Assembly: GCA_013042995.1 (NCBI GenBank)
Contig: JABDPB010000027.1
Coordinates: forward strand, 1-64,000
DNA length: 64,000 nucleotides
Origin: Ignavibacteriaceae bacterium
GTDB taxonomy: Bacteria; Bacteroidota; Ignavibacteria; Ignavibacteriales; Ignavibacteriaceae
Direction of reading: 5' to 3'
Positions 16,970 through 26,746 of the stretch are shown here, one piece after another. The number at the start of each line of letters is the position of its first letter. Position 1 is the stretch's first letter. Position numbers and translations under genes: made by a program. The notes below the pieces were generated by a model. The model was not told the origin of the DNA. It did no database searches and worked only from the letters and a program-made list of their open reading frames with translations.

Positions 16970-19435
16970 ATGTATGTAGAAGTAGTATTTCCATTACCTT
17001 TCCGCAAGGCATTCACTTATTCAGTCCCCAAAGATCTTTCCGCGCAGGTTAAAGTTGGTGTTAGGGTTATTGCTCCTTTCGGCAGGCGAACGATTACCGG
17101 TTTCGTAACAAATAAAACTAAAATCACAAATTTAAAAGAAGAAATAAAATCCATAGTAGATGCACTGGATGAAAAACCGATTGTTGATAAAAATGGTTTA
17201 AAATTTTACAAATGGCTTGCAGATTATTATTTATGTTCATTTGGTGAAGCTTTAAAGCTTGCTATGCCATACGGTTCGGAAGTTGAATCGAAAAGAAAAA
17301 TCATTCCCGATCAAAAAGCCTGTGCTCATCTTTTATCAAAAGAAAAAAACAAATCATCAACAAAGGGAACAATTCTAAAAGTACTTTCTGAAAAGAAAGA
17401 AATAAGCTTGTCGCGACTTCAAAAATTGGTAAAGAAAAAGAACATTTATTCTTCACTCAGAACACTTCAACAGCAGGGTATAATTACTTTGCTAGATTTT
17501 TTGAATTCTCCCAAAGTAAAAGCCAAAACAGTTAATTATGTTAAACTAAATAAAAAAATAGGTGAAATATACTCGGTATTTCCTGAGCTTGAACGACGAT
17601 CTCCAAAACAGCTTAAACTTCTGTTGGAATTAATAAACGCAAAAGGAGCAGGTCTTCCCGTTGCAGAACTGCTTCACAAAACCTCTTCTTCAAAATCTTC
17701 TATAGATTCGCTGGCAGCAAAAGGATTTGTAAAAATTTATCAGCAAGAAATTGATCGCAGGTATGTTGAGCAATATCGTGAAGAACATAGAAAACTAAAT
17801 CTATCTAAAAGACAAAACAAAGTTTTTGAAGAGGTATTGAATGAGATTAAAATAGAAAAATTTAGAACATTTTTACTACACGGAGTAACTGGAAGCGGCA
17901 AAACACAGGTTTACATCGAACTTACAAAAAAAGTAATCGAACAGGATAAAACTGCTTTAATTCTTGTTCCAGAAATTTCACTCACACCTCAAATTACATC
18001 CCGCTTTTACAATGTTTTTGGAGATGAGGTTACAGTCCTGCACAGCCGTATGTCCCCCGGTGAACGATATGATTCGTGGCGAAGAATATTTAAAAGAAAA
18101 TCTAGTGTAGTGATCGGAGCGCGCTCTGCACTGTTTGCACCACTAAAAAATTTAGGACTAATTGTAGTTGATGAAGAGCACGATGCAAGTTACAAACAGG
18201 GTGATATGATTCCCAAGTATAATGCACGCGATTCTGCAATTGTGCTTGCCAGATTTCAGAATTGTCCTGTTGTTCTTGGTTCTGCTACTCCTTCAATTGA
18301 AAGTATGTACAATGCGCAAAGTGGAAAATATAAATTGTTAGAAATTCCGGATCGGATTGATGAAGCGAAACTTCCCCTGATTACTTTAGTTGATGTAAAC
18401 AAAGAGCGTAAAAAGAAAAAGATGGAAAACATCTTTTCCAAAACTTTATTAAATAAAATAGAAGAAAGATTAAAAAGAAATGAGGGAGTAATAATTCTTC
18501 AAAACAGACGAGGATTTTCAACCCAGATTTACTGCACTGACTGTGGTGAAGTGGAAATATGCGATAACTGTTCCGTACCAATGGTCTATCATATAAATAA
18601 AAATAATATTCAATGCCACTACTGCGGATTGATAAAAACTGTGCCCAATGCCTGCACGAATTGCGGTTCCTTGCAATTAAAATATTTTGGAACAGGCACA
18701 GAAAGAGTTGAGGACGAACTTGAATTTTATTTTCCAAATGTTAAAATGAGCAGAATTGATTCGGATTCTATTTCGAAGAAATCTTCTTTAAGCAAAATTC
18801 TTTTATCTTTTGGAAATGCAGAAGTTGATGTTTTAGTTGGAACACAGATGGTCTCAAAAGGATTGGACTTTTCACGTGTTACTCTTGTTGGGGTTATCTC
18901 TGCAGAAACAACTCTTTGGCTTCCAGACTTTCGCGCAGATGAAAGAACGTTTCAACTATTAACACAAGTTTCCGGAAGAGCGGGAAGAAGTAAAAACCCT
19001 GGAGAGGTAATTATTCAAACTCAAAATGAAAAACATTTTGCGTTGCAGATGGTGTTAAATAAGAACTATAAAGGTTTTTACCAAAAAGAAATTGCAGACA
19101 GGGAAAAAATGGAATTCCCACCATTTGCAAGAATTGCGTTAATTGAAACCAAAGAGCAATCGAATGAGAAAGCTAAGGGCGCAATACTTGGTTTTTACAA
19201 CGAGTTAAAAAAATTTAAAAATTGGATGAAGATATCCTCACCCTCTCCTGCAATAATTTCAAAACTAAAGGGACAATACAGATATCAGATTTTAATTAAA
19301 TCATCCAAAGAAACTGATGCCGGTGGAAAGGTTATGCGTAAGGCAATTTTGGATTCGTTTGTTGAGTTTAATCGAAAATCCAGATACAAAGATGTGCGTT
19401 TATTCTTTGATGTTGATCCACAGAGTCTAATTTAG
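16970..19435 (+). CDS. priA: Primosomal protein N' (replication restart helicase)
   Basis: This 821-residue superfamily 2 DNA helicase recognises stalled forks and reloads the replisome. The N-terminal DNA-binding domain begins YVEVVFPLPFRKAFTYSVP. Walker A is GVTGSGKTQVYIEL and the DEAH-type box is VVDEEHDASYKQGD. The PriA-specific zinc-binding insert follows (CTDCGEVEICDNCSV, CHYCGLI, CTNCGS), giving eight cysteines for two zinc ions. The last helicase motifs include LVGTQMVSKGLDF and QVSGRAGRS. Length and order are typical. It converges with the Yip1-family gene across a hairpin at 19439-19468. Confidence 0.97.
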   Translation: MYVEVVFPLPFRKAFTYSVPKDLSAQVKVGVRVIAPFGRRTITGFVTNKTKITNLKEEIKSIVDALDEKPIVDKNGLKFYKWLADYYLCSFGEALKLAMPYGSEVESKRKIIPDQKACAHLLSKEKNKSSTKGTILKVLSEKKEISLSRLQKLVKKKNIYSSLRTLQQQGIITLLDFLNSPKVKAKTVNYVKLNKKIGEIYSVFPELERRSPKQLKLLLELINAKGAGLPVAELLHKTSSSKSSIDSLAAKGFVKIYQQEIDRRYVEQYREEHRKLNLSKRQNKVFEEVLNEIKIEKFRTFLLHGVTGSGKTQVYIELTKKVIEQDKTALILVPEISLTPQITSRFYNVFGDEVTVLHSRMSPGERYDSWRRIFKRKSSVVIGARSALFAPLKNLGLIVVDEEHDASYKQGDMIPKYNARDSAIVLARFQNCPVVLGSATPSIESMYNAQSGKYKLLEIPDRIDEAKLPLITLVDVNKERKKKKMENIFSKTLLNKIEERLKRNEGVIILQNRRGFSTQIYCTDCGEVEICDNCSVPMVYHINKNNIQCHYCGLIKTVPNACTNCGSLQLKYFGTGTERVEDELEFYFPNVKMSRIDSDSISKKSSLSKILLSFGNAEVDVLVGTQMVSKGLDFSRVTLVGVISAETTLWLPDFRADERTFQLLTQVSGRAGRSKNPGEVIIQTQNEKHFALQMVLNKNYKGFYQKEIADREKMEFPPFARIALIETKEQSNEKAKGAILGFYNELKKFKNWMKISSPSPAIISKLKGQYRYQILIKSSKETDAGGKVMRKAILDSFVEFNRKSRYKDVRLFFDVDPQSLI

Positions 19436-19438
19436 ATT

Positions 19439-19468
19439 GGTGCCATCCACTAGAAAATGAATGGCACC
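19439..19468. terminator. Hairpin between convergent priA and Yip1-family genes
   Basis: GGTGCCAT (19439-19446) pairs perfectly with ATGGCACC (19461-19468), and the stem extends inward by CA/TG after one mismatch. It starts 3 bases after the priA stop and ends 10 bases before the stop of the minus-strand gene. It could serve both directions, although the flanking T-runs are weak. Confidence 0.55.
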
Positions 19469-19478
19469 TAAAACTTAT

Positions 19479-20300
19479 TTATTGCATAAAGTTTTGAAGG
19501 AACGGAACTGCTTGCGAGAGCTGAAATAGAATAAACATTCCTACTAACCATATACCAAAAACCAGTGCATAGTACTTTCCAGTTGATTCGGATTTAAACA
19601 TTTTTGCAAATCCAATTGCAAGAACTATGTATGTCCAAATACTGATAGGATCAAGTCTTGCCAGCATCCAGCCGGTTATGGTATTTTTATCAGCTCCTGT
19701 TAGCGAAGCTACACTAGTATCCATTATCATTTTTCCTAAAAGCATTGTAAGTATTCCTGCAATTACAAGCTGCAAAATGCTTATGTAAGCCGTAAGTCCA
19801 TTTGCAACCAGAGCCGAGGTAAATGTGCCGTCTCCTTTCAGCACGAATTTTATAAACAGGTAATATATTCCAACTATTAAAACAAAAACTATAAAACCGA
19901 AAATCAAAGTTGTTACAATGTTAATTACCCACCCAACCGGGCTGTTCATAAATTCCATTTGTTGATCAACTGCTTCTATTGCTTCGTCGCCCTGTTCTCT
20001 GCTAAGTGTACCATCTTCAACCATTCTTTCGATTCGTTCAATTCCCTGGTTCTTCGCTTCAAAAAATACTTCTTCATTTGTCATAGCTATAATTCTTATC
20101 AGAGCAGCCACAAAGAACAAAATTAAAACAGGTATTACCCAATCTTTATGCCTAGCTGCAAATTTAGACGTGTGATAGAACATACTAGCAGGTTCGGTAA
20201 AAACTCCAATCATTTTATCTGAATGACTTAGTTCCCCGTTTTGCGGTTGAGTTTCTTCTGCAGGAGTGATTGTATCGTTGGAATCCATTATATGCCTCAC
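19479..20300 (-). CDS. Yip1-family membrane protein
   Basis: The 273-residue protein has a hydrophilic N-terminus (residues 1-30) and then KMIGVFTEPASMFYHTSKF, the usual entry to the bacterial Yip1 domain. Five hydrophobic segments follow: WVIPVLILFFVAALIRII, VINIVTTLIFGFIVFVLIVGIYYLF, ALVANGLTAYISILQLVIAGILTMLL, IWTYIVLAIGFA and YALVFGIWLVGMFILF. These families are widespread and mostly uncharacterised. A few are linked to membrane traffic or protein assembly by analogy with eukaryotic Yip1, which is not evidence for a role here. It is transcribed alone. Confidence 0.8.
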   Translation of the reverse strand: MRHIMDSNDTITPAEETQPQNGELSHSDKMIGVFTEPASMFYHTSKFAARHKDWVIPVLILFFVAALIRIIAMTNEEVFFEAKNQGIERIERMVEDGTLSREQGDEAIEAVDQQMEFMNSPVGWVINIVTTLIFGFIVFVLIVGIYYLFIKFVLKGDGTFTSALVANGLTAYISILQLVIAGILTMLLGKMIMDTSVASLTGADKNTITGWMLARLDPISIWTYIVLAIGFAKMFKSESTGKYYALVFGIWLVGMFILFQLSQAVPFLQNFMQ

Positions 20301-20460
20301 TATTATTTAAATGTAAACTAAAATTATCTCTCAATCATACTAAAGGCAATAATAAAATGATTAAAGGCCAAATTTCATTTTAATCACACATTTTTTAAGC
20401 AAAGTCTGCATTCATTTATTAAATTTGAACTTAAGATTACCAACCTTTTAGAGAGAAGAA

Positions 20461-21840
20461 ATGAAACCAAGAACCATAATTGAACCATTCAAAATAAAAT
20501 CTGTCGAACCAATTCGCTTTACAAACCGTGAAGAAAGAGAAAAAATTTTAATGAATGCTGGTTACAATCCGTTTATGATTCATGCAGATGATGTACTGAT
20601 TGATTTACTTACTGACAGCGGAACTTCCGCAATGAGCGCAAAGCAATGGGCGGGCATTATGAACGGTGATGAAGCTTACGCTGGTTCAAAAAGCTATTAC
20701 AGATTTGAAGAAGCAGTAAATAAAATTACACACATGAAATATATAATTCCCACTCACCAGGGTAGAGCTGCTGAGAAAATTCTATTTTCAATCGTTGGTG
20801 GTGAGGGAAAATTTTTTCCGAACAATACACACTTCGATACTACTAGGGCAAACATTGAATTCAGCGGTGCAATTGCTGAAGATTTTTTAACTGAAATAGG
20901 GAAACATCCAGAGCAAAGAGCAGACTTTAAAGGAAATATGGACGTTGAAAAACTGGATACTTTCATTAAAGAAAAAGGTGTTGAAAATATTCCTCTCTGT
21001 ATGATGACAGTTACTAACAATTCAGGCGGCGGTCAGCCGGTTTCCATGCAAAATATTCGTGAGGTAAAAGAAGTCTGCAAAAAATATAATATCCCTCTAT
21101 TTCTGGATGCCTGCAGGTTTGCAGAGAACGCTTACTTCATCAAAAAAAGAGAAAAAGGTTATTCGGAAAAATCGGTTTTAGAAATTTCACAGGAAATGTT
21201 TTCTTATGCAGAAGGAGCAACGATGAGCGCTAAAAAAGATGCACTTGTAAACATTGGAGGATTTCTTGCTATTAACGATGAAGAGCTTGCCGTTAAATGT
21301 AGAAATCTTTTAATAGTGACAGAAGGATTTCCGACTTATGGCGGATTAGCAGGAAGAGACTTAGAAGCAGTTGCACAGGGGTTAGAAGAAGTTGTTGATG
21401 AACATTATTTAGAATACAGAATTCGAAGTGTGGAATATTTAGGAGAAAAACTTGTATCCGCAAGTGTGCCTATAATCGAACCACCCGGCGGACATGCAAT
21501 TTACATTGATGCAAAAAGATTTTTACCAAACATACCTGCGGATCAGTATCCCGGGCAATCTATTGTTTGTGAACTTTATCTTGAAGGCGGCGTTCGAGGT
21601 GTAGAAATAGGAAGTGTAATGTTCGGAAAATATGAAAAAGACGGTAAGTTAATTCCTTCAATGATGGAACTTGTTCGGCTTGCAATCCCTCGTCGCGTTT
21701 ACACACAAAGTCATGTTGATTATTTAATTGAAATCATTATCGAAGTATTTAAAAACAGGGGAAAATTAAAAGGATATAAAATAGTTTTCGAAGCACCGCT
21801 GCTCAGGCATTTTACTGCAAGGTTTGAACCGCTGAAATAA
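20461..21840 (+). CDS. tnaA: Tryptophanase
   Basis: This 459-residue PLP enzyme cleaves L-tryptophan to indole, pyruvate and ammonia. Family blocks include LIDLLTDSGTSAMS, GDEAYAGS, IPTHQGR and TMSAKKDALVNIGG with PLP lysine K259. The alternative, tyrosine phenol-lyase, is similar over much of the length. However, positions that separate the two families here read VEIG (residues 381-384) where the lyase has a substrate-binding arginine, and LRHFTARF (H450) where the lyase has phenylalanine. Both fit tryptophanase. AGAGAGAAG precedes the ATG. The stop codon touches the ATG of the next gene, and three more genes follow closely. I find no TnaC-like leader peptide. Confidence 0.88.
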   Translation: MKPRTIIEPFKIKSVEPIRFTNREEREKILMNAGYNPFMIHADDVLIDLLTDSGTSAMSAKQWAGIMNGDEAYAGSKSYYRFEEAVNKITHMKYIIPTHQGRAAEKILFSIVGGEGKFFPNNTHFDTTRANIEFSGAIAEDFLTEIGKHPEQRADFKGNMDVEKLDTFIKEKGVENIPLCMMTVTNNSGGGQPVSMQNIREVKEVCKKYNIPLFLDACRFAENAYFIKKREKGYSEKSVLEISQEMFSYAEGATMSAKKDALVNIGGFLAINDEELAVKCRNLLIVTEGFPTYGGLAGRDLEAVAQGLEEVVDEHYLEYRIRSVEYLGEKLVSASVPIIEPPGGHAIYIDAKRFLPNIPADQYPGQSIVCELYLEGGVRGVEIGSVMFGKYEKDGKLIPSMMELVRLAIPRRVYTQSHVDYLIEIIIEVFKNRGKLKGYKIVFEAPLLRHFTARFEPLK

Positions 21841-22668
21841 ATGAAAATCAAAAAGAAATATACATTTAGAAGCAAAAGACAAATCTGGCGAATAATTCCG
21901 ACTGAAACTAATAAACTAGTTATTGAAGAGCGTGAACCCGAAAAAAAACAGGCTTACTTCATTTGCCTTCAAACAGAATCCGGGAAAAGGATATTTAAAG
22001 ATTTTCAGCACGAAGAAAAATTTTGGGTGGGAATTGAAGCTGTTTACAACGATTTAATTTTTTTTCACAGCTATTTAAAGCCCGATATGCCTGGACACAA
22101 AGGTATATTAGCATTTGATATTGCTGAGCAAGAAATCAAATGGGAAAATAAAGATTTAACATTCCTCTTTCAGCTAAACAATTTAATATACACTTACGTA
22201 CAGAGGTTCGACAGCAGAAATTACTATGCACTAAAATATGAAACAGGTGAAATTGAAGAAGACCTCGGTGCCGATTCAAACAAAATAAATAAATTAAGAT
22301 ATGAAGCAGTTAAAAATGAAAGTAGTAAAGATTATTTGTTCCCGAGTATTTTTTTCGATGACAGCAGTTCCTCTGAACAACTTATATCATTCTTTGAGAA
22401 ACTAAAAACTGAAGAGCTTATATCAGGCAGAATAGAATTTATTTTAATTGATCCACTGCTTCTTTTTTGCTATCACAGCTCAAATTCAAAGAATTCGATG
22501 GATATTTTTTTAAAGGCTGTTGATTTAAACTCAGGAAATTATATTTTAGAAGAAAAATTAGTTGAAGAAACTAAACTTTTTCTGTCGGATTCATTTTTTG
22601 TTAAAAGTAATTTGCTGTTTGTACTTTTCGGAAAAAGTAAATTGAATGTTTACGAATTAAGAAATTGA
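21841..22668 (+). CDS. DUF4905-like protein
   Basis: The 275-residue product has no signal peptide or membrane segment. Its start (SKRQIWRIIPTETNKLVIEERE) and the alternation of short beta strands, such as AYFICLQTESGKRIFKDF and LAFDIAEQEIKWEN, look like a small beta-propeller and match my memory of the DUF4905 family of Bacteroidota. The molecular function is unknown. It begins on the base after the tnaA stop codon and lies 12 bases before the AMMECR1-type gene, so it is translated from the same message. That is the only hint of its role. Confidence 0.55.
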   Translation: MKIKKKYTFRSKRQIWRIIPTETNKLVIEEREPEKKQAYFICLQTESGKRIFKDFQHEEKFWVGIEAVYNDLIFFHSYLKPDMPGHKGILAFDIAEQEIKWENKDLTFLFQLNNLIYTYVQRFDSRNYYALKYETGEIEEDLGADSNKINKLRYEAVKNESSKDYLFPSIFFDDSSSSEQLISFFEKLKTEELISGRIEFILIDPLLLFCYHSSNSKNSMDIFLKAVDLNSGNYILEEKLVEETKLFLSDSFFVKSNLLFVLFGKSKLNVYELRN

Positions 22669-22680
22669 AAAGAGGGAGAG

Positions 22681-23232
22681 ATGGAACTATCAAGTGATGA
22701 AAAGAAGCTGCTGTTGAAAACTGCACGTGAATCAATCCGCAAAGAATTTGAAGATGTGAAAATTCCAGAATTAGATTATTCTGTTTACCCAAAACTTAAA
22801 ATGGAACTCGGTGCATTTGTTACAATTAAAATAAAAAATGATTTAAAGGGCTGCATCGGTTACATAATTGGACAGAAACCATTATATGAAACTATAATTG
22901 AAGCAGCCAAACAAGCTGCTTTCGGTGATCCGCGATTTATACCCTTGAGTAAAGAAGAATTTGATAAAATTGATATTGAAATATCTGTACTTTCTCTGTT
23001 TGAACCAATCAAGAGCTACGATGAAATTGAAGTTGGCAAGCATGGTCTGCTGCTGGATGAAGGCGGAAGAGCAGTGCTTCTACCACAGGTTGCAACCGAG
23101 CAAAATTACAACCGCTCAGAATTTTTAACAGCACTTTGCCATAAAGCCGGTCTGTACGGCGATTATTGGAAAGAGAGATTATTAAAAATAAAAGTATTCA
23201 CAGCGCATGTTTTTGGAGAAGAGGAGAATTAA
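22681..23232 (+). CDS. amrA: AmmeMemoRadiSam system protein A (AMMECR1 domain)
   Basis: The 183-residue protein is a full AMMECR1 domain: GAFVTIKIKNDLKGCIGYI with the invariant LKGCIG motif, ARESI near the start, DPRFIPLSKEEFDKIDIEISVLS in the middle and PQVATEQNYNRSEFLTALCHKAGL towards the end. In many bacteria this family occurs with a Memo-like protein and a radical SAM enzyme. The family's biochemical role remains poorly known. GAGGGAGAG precedes the ATG, and the Memo gene starts 2 bases after its stop. Confidence 0.93.
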   Translation: MELSSDEKKLLLKTARESIRKEFEDVKIPELDYSVYPKLKMELGAFVTIKIKNDLKGCIGYIIGQKPLYETIIEAAKQAAFGDPRFIPLSKEEFDKIDIEISVLSLFEPIKSYDEIEVGKHGLLLDEGGRAVLLPQVATEQNYNRSEFLTALCHKAGLYGDYWKERLLKIKVFTAHVFGEEEN

Positions 23233-23234
23233 TT

Positions 23235-24056
23235 ATGAAAAATGTACGCCCTGCACAAGTTGCCGGATATTTTTATCCTGCCGATCCCGAAAAATTGAGT
23301 ATGGATATTTCTTTACTGCTGGATAAAAATAAATCTGAACATCATGTTAAAAAAGTTTTTGGAATAGTATCACCGCACGCTGGTTATGTTTATTCCGGGG
23401 GAACGGCATCTCACGCATATAATTTATTGAAAGGAAAAACCTACAAAAGTGTGGTTGTAATTTCTCCAAGCCATTCTGAATACTTTCCCGGCGTTTCTGT
23501 TTTTGAAGGCGATGCTTATGAAACTCCCTTAGGAGTTTTAGAAGTGGATAAAGAATTTACAGAAAAGATGACAAAAAATAGCAGTATTATTTTTTCAGGT
23601 TTCGAAGGGCACAGAAAAGAACATGCACTTGAAGTACAGCTTCCGTTTTTACAATCTGTTTTACAAAATTTTAAAATTGTTCCACTTGTAATGGGAGATC
23701 AGACAAAAGCAATTGTTGATGCACTTTCAACCAAACTCGCAGAAATTTGTGATGACGAAACTTTAATTGTTGCAAGCTCGGATATGTCCCATTTTCATTC
23801 AAAAACAGATGCGGATAAATTAGATTCAATTGTAGAAAGTAGAATTAACAATTTTGATTTTGAAAGTCTTCAAGAGGATTTGGAATTTAATAATTGTGAA
23901 GCCTGCGGCGGCGGACCAATAGTTGTGCTCTTAAAAGCAGCCTCACTTAAAAATATTAAGCATTCGAAAGTACTCCACCGTAGTGATTCGGGTGATGTAA
24001 CCGGAGATAGTGATGGCGTGGTTGGTTACCTTTCCGCAGTAATTTATTCAGACTAA
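23235..24056 (+). CDS. amrB: AmmeMemoRadiSam system protein B (Memo family)
   Basis: I place the start at ATG 23235 (MKNVRPAQVAGYFYPADPEKL), preceded by GAGGAG, giving 273 residues. An earlier start at 23166 would overlap the AMMECR1 gene and add residues the family lacks. Memo proteins share a fold with class III non-heme dioxygenases and bind metal. Conserved histidines appear in VSPHAGYVYSGG, PSHSEYFPGVSV, EGHRKEHALEVQLPFL and SSDMSHFHS. VGYLSAVIYSD closes the protein. The third partner, a radical SAM enzyme, is not next to it; glyS follows instead. Confidence 0.92.
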   Translation: MKNVRPAQVAGYFYPADPEKLSMDISLLLDKNKSEHHVKKVFGIVSPHAGYVYSGGTASHAYNLLKGKTYKSVVVISPSHSEYFPGVSVFEGDAYETPLGVLEVDKEFTEKMTKNSSIIFSGFEGHRKEHALEVQLPFLQSVLQNFKIVPLVMGDQTKAIVDALSTKLAEICDDETLIVASSDMSHFHSKTDADKLDSIVESRINNFDFESLQEDLEFNNCEACGGGPIVVLLKAASLKNIKHSKVLHRSDSGDVTGDSDGVVGYLSAVIYSD

Positions 24057-24121
24057 CATAGATTCAGAATTTCTGTCAACAACAATTCACTACCAACTAC
24101 CAATCTATTTTCACTATATTT

Positions 24122-25501
24122 ATGCCTAAATTTTTGGGAAAAAGGAATTTCATTATCACACAAAAAAATAAAAATGATGTTTTGGATAAAATAGTTTCCC
24201 TTGCCAAGCGGAGGGGATTTGTTTTTCAATCGAGTGAAATTTACGGCGGATTAAACGGCTGCTGGGATTATGGTCCGCTCGGGGTTGAACTGCTCAAAAA
24301 TATTAAAAATGAGTGGTGGAAAACGATGACTTACCGCGAGGATGTGGAAGGAATTGATGCTTCGATTTTAATGCACCCGCGTGTGTGGGAAGCTTCAGGA
24401 CACGTGGAAAACTTCACAGATCCGATGGTGGACTGCAAGGAATGCAAAGCACGTTTTCGAGCAGACCAGCTTGAAGATGCAATGTGTGGAAGCAAAGCTT
24501 ACAAAGGCAGGAAAGCAATTAAATGTAAAGAGGAAGGAAAGTTTACCGAAGCACGCCAGTTTAATCTTATGTTTAAGTCGTTTATCGGTCCAGTTGAAGA
24601 CAGCGGCGCTGTGGTTTATTTGCGTCCTGAAACTGCACAGGGAATTTTCGTTAACTTTTTGAATGTGCAGGGCGCATCGAGGCAAAAAATTCCTTTTGGA
24701 ATTGCACAGCTTGGAAAAGCTTTCAGAAATGAAATCAATACAAAAAACTTCTTATTCAGAACCCGCGAATTCGAACAGATGGAAATGCAGTTTTTTGTTA
24801 AACCCAAAGATGACGAAAAGTGGTTTGAGTACTGGAGAGATGAGCGACTGGAATGGTTTAAATCTCTAGGTATGAACACAGAAAAATTACGTCTGCAACC
24901 GCACGGTGAAACAGAACTTGCACATTATGCAAAAGAAGCTGTTGATATCGAATACGAATTTCCATTTGGCTGGGGAGAAATTGAAGGAATACACAATAGA
25001 ACGGATTTCGATTTAAAAAAACACGAAGAGTTTTCAGGCAAATCTTTAAAGTATTTTGATGAAGCAGCAAAAGAAAAATTTATTCCGTTTATTATAGAAA
25101 CTTCTGCAGGTGCCAGCAGATCGTTTATGGCATTTTTAATTGATGCTTATAATGAAGAGGAAGTTAAAGGTGAAAAGAGAGCAGTGCTTAAATTCCATCC
25201 AAAACTTGCACCTGTTAAAGCTGCAATTTTTCCACTTGTTAATAAAGATGGTATGCCAGAAATTGCCAGAAAGATTGAAACCGACTTACGTAAAAACTTT
25301 AGAGTCTTTTATGATGACAAAGGCGCGGTCGGAAGAAGATACCGAAGGCAGGATGAAGCCGGAACACCATTCTGCATTACAGTTGACACACAAACACTAG
25401 AAGACAAAACTGTAACAGTTCGCGAAAGAGATTCTATGGAGCAGGAAAGAGTGGTGGTTGATAAATTATCATTCTATTTATTGAACAAACTAATTACATA
25501 G
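24122..25501 (+). CDS. glyS: Glycine--tRNA ligase, dimeric class II type
   Basis: This 459-residue enzyme charges tRNA-Gly. It is the single-chain alpha2 form, not the alpha2beta2 form. Motifs include RRGFVFQSSEIYGGLNGCWDYGPLGVELL near residue 35, LRPETAQGIFVNF, the motif 2 region FGIAQLGKAFRNEI, FLFRTREFEQMEMQFF, and motif 3 ETSAGASRSFMAFLIDAY. The anticodon-binding domain closes the protein (FRVFYDDKGAVGRRYRRQDEAGTPFCI). The N-terminus has about 20 more residues than usual, and no in-frame ATG lies nearer the conserved start. The TPR gene begins 6 bases downstream. Confidence 0.96.
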   Translation: MPKFLGKRNFIITQKNKNDVLDKIVSLAKRRGFVFQSSEIYGGLNGCWDYGPLGVELLKNIKNEWWKTMTYREDVEGIDASILMHPRVWEASGHVENFTDPMVDCKECKARFRADQLEDAMCGSKAYKGRKAIKCKEEGKFTEARQFNLMFKSFIGPVEDSGAVVYLRPETAQGIFVNFLNVQGASRQKIPFGIAQLGKAFRNEINTKNFLFRTREFEQMEMQFFVKPKDDEKWFEYWRDERLEWFKSLGMNTEKLRLQPHGETELAHYAKEAVDIEYEFPFGWGEIEGIHNRTDFDLKKHEEFSGKSLKYFDEAAKEKFIPFIIETSAGASRSFMAFLIDAYNEEEVKGEKRAVLKFHPKLAPVKAAIFPLVNKDGMPEIARKIETDLRKNFRVFYDDKGAVGRRYRRQDEAGTPFCITVDTQTLEDKTVTVRERDSMEQERVVVDKLSFYLLNKLIT

Positions 25502-25507
25502 CCTTAA

Positions 25508-26671
25508 ATGAAGAAAATCATTTTTCTCTTTACAATTCTGCAGTTCAGTTTCATATATAATTTATATGCGCAATCCCCCTATTACGATTCACTTGTTACT
25601 GCTGGTATAAGTCAAATTTATGGAATTGAATTTTCCAAAGCAGAAAAAACATTTAATAAAATGAAGGTAGAATTTCCTAACCATCCTGCTGGAAAATTTT
25701 TCCCTGCAATGATCTACTGGTGGAAAATTCTACTCGATACAAGCAGTGAGCAGTACGATGATATCTTTTACGAAAAAGTTGATGAAGTAATTGATTACTG
25801 CGATGAGTTGTTGGAGAAAAATCCAGAAGATGTTGATGCACTCTTCTTTAAAGGAGGTGCAATTGGTTTTCGAGGCAGGCTAAGTGTAATAAGAAAAAGC
25901 TGGCTGCAAGCTGCAAGCGATGGAAAAGATGCTCTGCCCATTGTTGAACAGGCTTCAATACTCGATCCTGATAATGTTGACGTGCAGCTTGGCTTTGGAA
26001 TTTACAATTATTATGCATCAGTAATGCCGGAAAGATATCCGGTTATAAAACCTTTGCTCCTTTTCTTTCCTGAAGGAGATAAACAGTTAGGAATAAAGCA
26101 GTTAAAAAATGCTGCAAATAATGGTAAATATGCCAGAGTAGAGGCAACCTATTTTCTAATGTCGCTTTATAGCAATTATGAAAAGGATAATGAAAAGGCT
26201 CAATATTATTCAGATAAATTGGTAAAAGCTTTTCCGAATAATCCAATTTTTGAAAGATGGCGGGGAAGAATTGCTGTTAAAAGAAGCAACTGGACAGAAG
26301 CAGATTCCATTTTCAGAATTGTGCTGAATAAAGGAGAAAAGAATTTACCTGGCTATACAACAATTAAAGTTAAAAGAGAAGCTGTATACTACATTGCATA
26401 TCAGTATAAAAATAACAACAATTACAAAGAAGCAATAAAATATTTTGAGCAGTGTATCAATTACTCAGAAAAAATAGATGAAGGAGAATCTGGTTTTCTA
26501 GTTAACTCAACTCTTTATATTGGAACCTTGTATGAAGGTATGGCAAAATATGAAAAGGCAGTAGAGTATTTTGAAGATGTGCTGGATATGCGTGAATACG
26601 CAAATTCACACACTCTTGCTGAGTTGCATTTAAATAGAATTAAAAACCGAAAAACACGTCCGCGAAATTAA
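25508..26671 (+). CDS. Secreted TPR-repeat protein
   Basis: The 387-residue protein has a signal peptide (MKKIIFLFTILQFSFIYNLYAQ) followed by repeated helical pairs of the tetratricopeptide type. Clear examples are GIEFSKAEKTFNKMKVEFPNHPAG (residues 38-61), NNYKEAIKYFEQCINYSEK, and KYEKAVEYFEDVLDMREYAN near the end. TPR proteins are scaffolds, and nothing here names a partner. It probably acts in the periplasm. A strong hairpin at 26747-26779 follows. Confidence 0.72.
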   Translation: MKKIIFLFTILQFSFIYNLYAQSPYYDSLVTAGISQIYGIEFSKAEKTFNKMKVEFPNHPAGKFFPAMIYWWKILLDTSSEQYDDIFYEKVDEVIDYCDELLEKNPEDVDALFFKGGAIGFRGRLSVIRKSWLQAASDGKDALPIVEQASILDPDNVDVQLGFGIYNYYASVMPERYPVIKPLLLFFPEGDKQLGIKQLKNAANNGKYARVEATYFLMSLYSNYEKDNEKAQYYSDKLVKAFPNNPIFERWRGRIAVKRSNWTEADSIFRIVLNKGEKNLPGYTTIKVKREAVYYIAYQYKNNNNYKEAIKYFEQCINYSEKIDEGESGFLVNSTLYIGTLYEGMAKYEKAVEYFEDVLDMREYANSHTLAELHLNRIKNRKTRPRN

Positions 26672-26746
26672 AAGACTCGGTAGCCCCTATTAAATTATGC
26701 TATTGATACAGAATGGTCCGTGACAGAACTAAAAGATCAACACATT

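Noticed and set aside
20301-20460. Possible TnaC-type leader peptide upstream of tryptophanase
   Set aside because: The short frame starting at ATGATTAAAGGC lacks the tryptophan and proline residues needed, so I do not call tryptophan-induced attenuation.
20461-21840. Tyrosine phenol-lyase instead of tryptophanase
   Set aside because: Early regions look like the lyase, but the two discriminating positions (VEIG and LRHF) are of the tryptophanase type.
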